From positions 26,696 to 90,695 of the forward strand of contig ARYC01017607.1 in NCBI GenBank assembly GCA_000711775.1: a DNA stretch of 64,000 nucleotides, in the 5' to 3' direction. The translations under genes and the position numbers were made by a program. Source of the stretch: Oxytricha trifallax. Taxonomy: Eukaryota > Ciliophora > Spirotrichea > Sporadotrichida > Oxytrichidae. Position 1 is the stretch's first letter. Each line of letters opens with the position of its first letter. The notes beneath the pieces are model-generated. The model did no database searches. It was not told the origin of the DNA and worked only from the letters and a program-made list of their open reading frames with translations. Below, one piece after another: positions 57,751 through 64,000 of this stretch.

Positions 57751-59723
57751 TTTTAAAGGGTCTTAATACATCAGACTATTATTCTAATAGTTATTATTTT
57801 CTGATGAATTATAATTTACTGATTAATTACTTATTCTGTCTCTTCATTTAATTCATGAATTAATTAAATATAATTCAATATATCATATTCTTAAACTTAA
57901 CTAAATTTTACACTATATTCTAAACATAATTAGACTCAGGATAATTTTCTAAAACATCTATAAGACTCTTATTTGGCTTCACAGTTCTTGATTATTATTA
58001 AGGAAATTAATTATTCTTATAGAAATATAGTTTCTATTTCACTCAATAATTCTTGATGAGTCTGGCTTGTTAAATGTGATAATCTCTGCTTTTAATGTGA
58101 CTTCATATTAATTTAATTATATAAAATTTATCATTAACTAGATTTATGACTGTGATAAGAGCATATTTTAATTATAAACATATTTATTAGGAATTAATTT
58201 TATAAAATCCTTCTTATTAAAAGAGACGGAATAATTATAGAATTTAAAAAGAGCTAAGAATTTAAATTTTCTTAGAGTTGATACTGAAATCCTTAAAATA
58301 ATATCTACATATTACAGCAATTTTAGTTATTGATATGCGTTCATAAACAATGTTGAATTATCAAACGCTTTAGTTGAATTCACAATATTGAAATCTAAAA
58401 ATCGAGAGATTTCCTATATTTTATCCATCTTATTTTAAAATCTTTGTATCTCACATCACTCATTCTAGGCTTATTATTGAAAGATTTTATGAAAAATAAG
58501 TTACAATTAATCATAATCTTTTTGAATTATATCCTTCAATATTCTATCTTACCAATATAAATGCTAAATAGGCTACTGATCCTATTTTCTTATGATCAAG
58601 CAGGTTGAGTGGTTATAATGGCTTCTTTTTCAAAAATATAATTTATGTTAAATCTTAATAGCTAAATCAGATAATTTTAGTCTATTAATAGAGAAATGTT
58701 GTTTAACTCTTAATTCTAGATATTATTAGCTCTCTCCTAATTGTTTTAGTAATTGAAATTAGTTTAACTAATTCCAGTTTATTTATATTTAGATATGGAA
58801 TTAACATCTCGTTAAGCGTAATGAGAGTGCATTATTTCTATAATATCTTTGTTTAAATTTTAATTAAATATTACCTTTTTAGATTGAATTCTATATTGAA
58901 AATCCTATTCTGACAATTTATGTTAACCTATGTATAATTATCCAGAATCTGAATTTATAGTTCTACTAGTTAATTGAAAATTTAGAGGGCAATAAATTTA
59001 CAATTTATTACTAAAGACTATAAACTAGTCCAACTTAACAATTAAACTATGTGAAGTGAGATCTTTTTTTTTCCAGAAATTAACAATAACCTGTTTTAAT
59101 CCTTAATTTTGTGAATTACATTCATCAAGTTTAAAATCTTCAAAAATTATTTGAACTGTTCAAACTTCAAACATCAATTAATGAATAAATATAAATTTAG
59201 AAAAAAAATTGTTTGATACCCATTCGTGGCATATGTTAAAATCTCTGCCCTGTTTTTATTATATTAACTTTGTTAATTCATTATTTTTTAATCAAACTCT
59301 CTTCATCTTTACTTAAATTGATGAATCTCAAAAATCTATTTTCTATATTATAGTCCCATATGGATTTATCACTAATCTTTTTTTCTTTTTTGGGTTCCTA
59401 TATTAAAATCCTAAGTTGATATTTTTCAGGGAAAAATATTTTTTTTAGAAAAAAAAAAAAAACATTGTTCTGATTTCTCCTTGAATATACCTAAATCTAT
59501 CAAGATTTTTGGTATATAAGATGAATTTAAATCAAAGTATGTTTTTTTTTTTAAAAAAAAAAATCTAGATATTTATCAAATTTTAATTGCGACGGACAGT
59601 TATTTAAATGATTGAATGTCAAGATTTTCATCAAAATGTTTGTCATACAAAGAAAAAAAATAAGAAATTAAATTTGAATTTTAAATTAAATAAAATGGAA
59701 GATAAAAATGACTAACCTTCAAT
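57751..59723. other. AT-rich gene-less stretch before TBE copy 3
   Basis: AT-rich DNA with poly(T)/poly(A) blocks around 59440-59565. No supported gene. Confidence 0.45.
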
Positions 59724-59830
59724 CAAAACCCCAAAACTCCTTAATGAGGTTTATAAGTGCATTAATTTGTTAAGGTATAGTTGGGTCTTATTTGGGTTAG
59801 GTTAGTATAGAAATTAGCCTAATTTGCAAA

Positions 59831-61212
59831 ATGAGAAATAGAAATTTGCAATTTGAGGATTTATAATGATGAGAAATATTTAGATTTATTGCTTAAGCTT
59901 AGATATAGAACGAGTATTAATATATACTAAGTCAAACCAAAGCTTAATTATTCAGCGATATCAAGGCTCTTATAAAAGAGTCCCACAAACGTTAGATATC
60001 ATTGCTTGCTAGCTGTTTAGCATTATAACTCAGGTGCTTAAAATTTTCCTGAAAGAAAATAAAAGTTCTCTTAGTAACATATTGACTATCTCAGTGATTC
60101 TAAGACTCTTAAGTACTGGGCACAACTTGACTAACGAGCTGTGATGTTTCATCGCAAGTTTCCAGACATGCGAATCTCACCATAGACTCTAATATTATAG
60201 TAATACATTATAATTTGGGAAATTAATTAAATTACAAATAAATCAAAATCGTAGCAGTTAAAGTTTGCCAATTTGAACGGTCTTGAGCTCATTCGATAGA
60301 AAATTTAAAATTAGCTGGACATTATTATTGGCGATTCTAATTTATCGCATCTTGGAGCAAGATATTTCTACTTTAATTAAACCCATAAAAATTCATTAAA
60401 TTTTACACTCACATTAAAGTCGAGTTTTCTCGCTCCAGAGATGCGATAAAATAGTACCGCAATTAATAAAGCCCAGCGAACTTTAAAATTCTTTATCGAA
60501 TGAGTTCAAGATCGTTTAAATTGGCCAACTTTAACTGCCACGATTTTGATTTATATTTAATTTAATTATAATTAATTTTCCAAATTCAAAGATATTTTTA
60601 CAATATTTATAGAAGAAATGGTATTACTTTCAAGACTGTCAACAGAGTGAAGAGAGTGGTTGAATTTAAAGTACCATTTTATTGTAATAATTTAAACTTT
60701 ATATATGATTAAATGCATTGAGCTTTTTCTAATAACATCAAGTTCATTCAAGCCGATGAAGCTGTATTCACCTTCAACAGATTTATTAATAAGTTTTGGT
60801 ACAAGAAATAAGATAATACAGAAGTATATGACTAAAAAGTAATGAATGCCACTCAATCAATTTTAGCTGGTATTAGTGAAGATTCAGGTCTAGAAACGTA
60901 TGTCATTCATCATCGCTCTATTAAGCGAGAGCAGTTTATTTAGTTCTTAAATAAGCTCAGAGTTAAATACAATGAGCAAGAGATCATCTTGTTTCCTTAT
61001 TGTCCATAATTTGATGTAATTGAATTTTACTGGAGTTATATAAAGACTTACTACGAGAAGCTACTGTTGTATCATCTAATGCATGATTTACTACTCGATA
61101 TAGTAGACTTAATACAAATATTTGTAATAGAGTGAATAAGGATAAGACTACGATATGTGCAAGGAAAGGGAGAATGAATGTTTATTAATAAGTTTTAGAC
61201 TTAAATGAATGA
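59831..61212 (+). pseudogene. TBE copy 3 transposase, inactivated
   Basis: It starts at ATG 59831 as in copy 1 but shifts frame within 15 codons. A 405-bp foldback element interrupts it at 60191-60607. Downstream FIQADEAVFTFN keeps the first catalytic Asp. A deletion near 60991 removes the DNLSVHKT segment with the second Asp, joining EIILF directly to the block equivalent to PYSPQFNGIEFYW (here PYCPQFDVIEFYW). The C-terminus VLDLNE and its TGA at 61210-61212 are retained. At least one more frameshift lies upstream. It is clearly non-functional. Confidence 0.92.
60191..60607. repeat. Foldback element, family II, inside TBE copy 3 transposase
   Basis: It interrupts the transposase; AATATT appears at both junctions (60191-60196, 60602-60607), a likely 6-bp target duplication. 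The arms carry AAATCAAAATCGT-GCAGTTAAAGT outside, and GCTGGACATTATTATTGGC with its partner GCGGTACTATTTTATCGC inside. Relatives lie at 26115 and 40075. The element is non-coding. Confidence 0.85.
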
Positions 61213-61217
61213 AAAGT

Positions 61218-61860
61218 TCACATATTAAATTAAACCAGAAATTGATTTGGCTTCTCTTTCTTCTCCTCTTCTTATGGCTTGCTTAAACATATTTCTTCTC
61301 TTAGTGCCAGCTCCTGCATCTATGTTCATTTCATCTGGTTTTTAGACATCTTTATAAAGTCTCTTGCTCACCTCATAAATTATCTGCGACTTTCTTTCTC
61401 TGTGAACCTTTGCATGCTCTTTCATAAGAAATATACCAGTGCCAGATTTTCATACAAAGTTATATGTCAAAGCTTACTTGAAAGATAAGGATGCTTCTTA
61501 AGTTCCTCTAGCCAAGCTAAGCTTATTAGAATGCCTTGCTTTTTCTAGTATTCAGGAGAGATGAGCTTCTTCAATTATTTCTCTGAGATATTCCTCTTTT
61601 ATTGTACAAAGAATACCAAAGAAGAATTTCCTCTCTGGTAGTTTATTAGAGAGTTGTTTCTTGGTAGGAAGTATACAACCACTTCCTCATCTTTCATCGC
61701 ATCCTCATAAAGATTAGTGACTGAAATCTCAGGGTAGTTGGGAATTTCAATTAGTTTAATCTCTTTATTTAAAAGCTTTCTTTCTCCTCACAAAGTATTG
61801 CTTTCAAGAATGAAATTTTGGTACCTTCCATCGTTGGAAGGAATAAACCAACTGTATAAT
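61218..61860 (-). pseudogene. TBE copy 3 22-kDa gene, decayed
   Basis: The gene aligns with copy 1 throughout: LFLPTMEGTKISFLKAILCEE, an ISVTNLYEDAMKDEE-like block, then DEMNIDAGAGTKRRN near the end. The start ATG is lost (TAT TAT ACA GTT in place of ATG TAT ACA GTT), and a frameshift follows the GAGGAGAAA near 61785. The 26-nt intron site is still present at 61452-61477 and starts GTAAGC, but its acceptor AG has become AT. Plus-strand ORFs at 61279-61488 and 61738-61977 are antisense shadows. Confidence 0.85.
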
Positions 61861-62550
61861 ATGTTAATAGTCATCAAGTTATCTTACCATGTAAAGTTAG
61901 GTATCGATAGAGATCTTCTTTACTTCTTAATCTTGAGATCATTTCTTGAGCCTCAACTCTTTTCATTTGATCATTGAGTGATTCCATCTTTGTTCCTCTT
62001 CCTATAAATGAATTTAAAATTATATTATATAGTCTTCTGGATCCTATTATTTAAAAACTTACTATTAAATATAGGCATCTTATAGGAGGTCAACCCTGCA
62101 AAGATACGTGGAGAAAGTTTGCAGAAGCTGTAACAAACTGCAGAGATGGAGCTCCATTTTTATCAATTTGGTTTCATTAAATTAGTACTAAATTTGTAAA
62201 AATTTATTTAGCACTGGTACTTAATTCGTTTAATTTTAATTGGTATCAATTTAATAGTACCAAAACTTAATTAGTACCTAGTTTTAAACTATTGAGGTTA
62301 TAATGAAAAGTTCCAAAATTGTTTTAAAACATAATTGGTACTAGTACAAACCTGAATCTTTTCTTAGTTGGATCAAAATTAAAAATATTATTCATAAAAT
62401 TAGAAAATTTATAGTTAAACTAAGTATAAATACGATATCTAACACCTCAAAATCAATCATTGATGGTGAAGTGCCTTTTACTTTATAGAGTAAATCTCAC
62501 CAGTAAAGTTATTAGAGCTTAATAATATAAATTTTAATTTGAATTTAAAC
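61861..62550. promoter_or_regulatory. Divergent TBE copy 3 intergenic region with GTAC repeats
   Basis: Homologous to 11173-11865. The GTAC-centred motifs are partly retained (AATTAGTACTAAATT, ATTTAATAGTACCAAAAC, TTAATTAGTACC), others are mutated. Confidence 0.5.
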
Positions 62551-63981
62551 ATGGCGGCTAACAAAAATTAAAAAAGCTGTTTCGCTTGGTAATGACAATC
62601 ATAGCTAAACTTTGGCTAAACTAAAAGACAAGAGGTTATTTATGCAGAGAGGGAGGTAGAGCTAAGAGCTCTTGAGTTTGAATCTGAGGTATTTGGTCTT
62701 GAAATAAAGAGCAAGAAGCAGAGTGCAGAGATGGGAATTCAAACATAGATAAAAAATGTTGAGGAAGAAAAAGAACAGCAACTAATTGAAAAGTTAAAAA
62801 CATTTTAATGTGAAGATTGCTAAAATTTTTTCTCAACTGAATAGAACTTGAAGAGACACCTTAAAGATGTGCACTCTGGCTAAGGCACATTTCAGGCATG
62901 AAAAGTGGATGGAAGGTACTATTGCACAACTTGTATGAAGTCTTATACCCACTCAGCAAAAACTTTTTAAGAAGCGCATGCAAAAGCATCACCTCAGTGA
63001 GTTCTTGATTAAAGATGAAGATACTTAAAAACTTGTACCAGCTAAAAGAAAATCAAATACTCTCGAGTAGTTACATGAGAAGCTCAAGAGACAGAAAAGA
63101 TAAGAATCGATGAACTAACCTGCAGGCAATACTATTTAGCCTGCTTCCAAGCAAAAGCTATGAATATTCCTGTATTGAATGCAATTATTCTAAGTATTTG
63201 TATTGAGAATTACTTGCATTTAAGTATGCCTAACAAGACAAAGCTTATAGTGGTTGATGAGTATGCATACAAGGTGTACCCTTCCAGCTATCTCCTTAAG
63301 AATGAGCAGTACTTAAATGAGTTTGCCAACGAATATATGATTATTAGAGAGGCATAGAGAAGAGATTGCAAGAACGTGCTTAAGCTAGATGGTGTTATAT
63401 TAAGCTATGGTTTTATCTCACTGAGACTTAAGAAAAATGAAATGACTCTGAGAGATTATTTATATTATAACAAATACCCACATGATTTGGATGATATACT
63501 ATAAGATATGTTAAAGGGTGTCAAGGAGTTGAATGAACTTGGATATGTTCATAGAGATTTGAAAACTGAAAATTTAATGCTGAACCTCTGCCCTTTAGAA
63601 GTCGTAGTTATCGATTTCAATAGCGCCTTAAGATAAGAGATAGTGAACTTAGCAAAAGTTCTTGGCACTACTGGATACTTCCCAATTAGAGAGAAGTGGA
63701 CGAATGAATCAGTTTAGTGGGATATATGGGCAGTAGCTACTATAATATTAGAGATTGATATGGAATGCATGTCTTACTATGGTACCAAACAAGAGAAATA
63801 ATCAATAAATTTAGCCACTAAGCACATAAAGCAGGACGATGTATTATAATAAATAAAATAGATTGTAGACATGATAACTGTAAGAGCACAATCCTATCCA
63901 AGATAATCTTTAGAAGAATTACTTGAACCACTACAGAGAGCCAAGAGATATAATAAAGATAAGCAGATAAAATATGCTTGA
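62551..63981 (+). pseudogene. TBE copy 3 57-kDa zinc-finger/kinase gene
   Basis: ATG 62551 is followed by early frameshifts. The first C2H2 finger is intact (CEDCQNFFSTEQNLKRH with LKDVH). The second (CTTCMKSYTHSAK) is broken by a shift before its His pair. From about 63160 the kinase domain reads well: ENYLHLSMP, DEYAYKVYPSSYLLKNEQ, then GYVHRDLKTENLMLNL, VVVIDFNSALR, GTTGYFPIREKW and WDIWAVATIILEID. It ends with YNKDKQIKYA at TGA 63979-63981. It lacks the extra A that breaks copy 1 before HRDLK, and also has IDFN where canonical kinases have DFG. Confidence 0.88.
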
Positions 63982-64000
63982 ATAAAGTAAACTAATATTC

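Larger units (their letters stand above)
59724..64000 (+). mobile_element. TBE transposon copy 3 (right end beyond the window)
   Basis: The left end is CAAAACCCCAAAACTCC, preceded by AAT (59721-59723), probably the target duplication. The subterminal TTAATGAGGTTTATAAGTGC places it in the copy 1 subfamily. Gene order is the same. The transposase is split by a foldback element and deleted across one catalytic residue, and the 22-kDa gene is broken. The 57-kDa kinase region is largely intact, with its stop at 63979-63981, so only the right terminal repeat is missing from the window. Confidence 0.93.

Noticed and set aside
61279..61977. Two plus-strand ORFs
   Set aside because: Both are antisense to the decayed 22-kDa gene of TBE copy 3, as the alignment with copy 1 shows.

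Overview
The window reads as germline (micronuclear) DNA of a spirotrich ciliate of the Oxytricha/Stylonychia type. Three kinds of evidence support this. (1) It holds three telomere-bearing elements (TBE transposons) whose ends carry C4A4 telomere-type repeats, plus one older TBE relic. (2) Their proteins read through only if TAA and TAG encode Gln and TGA is the stop. (3) Gene-like, GC-richer islands sit in very AT-rich DNA, as expected for macronuclear-destined segments (MDSs) between eliminated sequence. No bacterial genes, rRNA, tRNA or CRISPR were recognised. A standard-code ORF scan is misleading here because it breaks at every Gln TAA/TAG.

Layout. 1-3440: a foldback element, a decayed TBE 57-kDa gene on the minus strand, and a diverged copy of the repeat that forms the large array further on. 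4952-8873: gene-like islands. 8869-13600: a candidate 4.7-kb internal eliminated sequence (IES) that contains a complete 4,120-bp TBE and splits a minus-strand YHYH-like gene. 13596-32000: scattered unrecognised genes on both strands, many short or broken, with two foldback elements. 32623-37332: a third foldback element with a second TBE inserted at its edge. 38340-39430: an uninterrupted paralogue of the TBE-split gene. 39763-41498: a long inverted-repeat element. 41667-55441: about 9.5 tandem copies of a 1.43-kb unit. 57073-57750: a coding-like island of unresolved strand. 59724-64000: a third TBE that runs off the window and has a foldback element inside its transposase.

Each TBE has the same plan: a DD34E transposase (+), a convergent 22-kDa gene (-), and a divergent zinc-finger/kinase 57-kDa gene (+). 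None of the three has all genes unbroken. The main observations are: a 5-bp GTATT repeat flanking the TBE-bearing IES whose joining restores an open frame; 26-nt GT-AG introns in TBE genes, inferred from frame and conserved length; and a composite array in which the AT-rich part is nearly invariant while the GC-rich part varies.

Limits. Gene calls outside the TBEs rest on TGA-free frames, start codons, introns, paralogy and composition, without database searches. In AT-rich DNA with one stop codon such frames also arise by chance, so most of these calls carry low confidence.
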